64,000 bases of DNA from Mesorhabditis belari (Eukaryota; Nematoda; Chromadorea; Rhabditida; Rhabditidae), in contig CAUEEP010000657.1 of the NCBI GenBank assembly GCA_958450365.1, positions 1 through 64,000 on the forward strand, read 5' to 3'. Within the stretch, counting starts at the first letter, position 1. Every line of letters starts with the position of its first letter. Of the stretch, positions 63,656-64,000 are shown piece after piece. The position numbers and the translations under genes are program-made. The notes below the pieces were generated by a model that saw only the letters and a program-made list of their open reading frames with translations, was not told where the DNA came from and ran no database searches.

Positions 63656-64000
63656 TGTCGTAGCCGCTAACGAATGAGGGTATTTCCGGGCATCCAATCA
63701 AAAAGTCATCCACGTAAAAAATGTTTATAATACATATATTTTATAATAGATTTTTGAAATTAGCTCATTCGGTTCAATAGAAAAATTTTTTTGAGCCCCC
63801 AAAGTTTAGGTTCAAAAATGCCCTGAAATGGCTATAAAAAATTTTCTACTTAGCCAAAAAGCTTGCCTAATAGCCCATTTTATAGCCAATTTGATGTAGT
63901 TTCTTAAAGTAAAGCCATCTAAAACAATTCACAATCTCCTTGGTAACTTTAAGATAAAAATATGGAGAAAATCTTATCTGAAACGGTCGACCCATTTAAA
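63656..64000. other. Unassigned DNA
   Basis: Begins with a 'tcgtagccg...gaatgag' sequence like an end of the 24955 element. No gene seen to the window's end. Confidence 0.4.

Overview
The window looks like nematode nuclear DNA. It is AT-rich, introns are very short (a clear 46-base example), and TTTTCAG or TTTACAG acceptors sit 5-25 bases before start codons. It holds a dense cluster of F-box-like genes plus decayed receptor-type tyrosine kinase fragments and Tc1/mariner-type inverted-repeat elements. The species cannot be named from sequence alone.

Two gene families fill the first 60 kb. Family F1 encodes single-exon proteins of about 334-346 residues with an F-box-like N-terminus (a FPIERLC lead followed by LEVLEQLDARDVIEL) and a long C-terminal region I cannot assign. 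It usually ends FAFYIKPDEMIDH. Family F2 encodes about 172 residues with a clearer F-box (LPLELIGKIAPYL) and an internal 13-residue duplication. F-box proteins normally recruit substrates to SCF ubiquitin ligases; that role is inferred here.

The layout is hierarchical. A block of roughly 10-12 kb carries F2(+), a small two-exon module M(+), one or two F1(-) genes, M(-), a kinase remnant(-), then one or two F1(+) genes. Two such blocks (about 1-11 kb and 11.7-23.1 kb) form a super-unit repeated in tandem at about 24.8-46.1 kb, offset about 24.1 kb. Within it, about 6.1-17.3 kb and 30.2-41.4 kb are nearly identical and differ mainly in homopolymer length, while the edges are clearly diverged. 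Several apparent frameshifts lie at those homopolymers and are complemented by the other copy. A rearranged fifth block lies at 48.6-60.4 kb and carries one full F1 gene, one with a shifted C-terminus, and truncated copies.

Almost every F1 gene is preceded by the same conserved flank of about 0.7 kb, including a 107-142 base stem-loop 30-75 bases upstream of the start. The duplicated cassette therefore includes upstream DNA.

The rest is mobile and repetitive DNA: a deleted mariner with a recognisable transposase N-terminus near the super-unit junction (24.2 kb), a palindromic element present in only one super-unit copy (25 kb), two TA-flanked miniature elements at 47-48 kb, a 37-base minisatellite at 60.6 kb, a TTAA-flanked long inverted-repeat element at 62 kb and a truncated mariner-like element at 63.2 kb. 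No tRNA, rRNA, CRISPR array or telomeric repeat was recognised.
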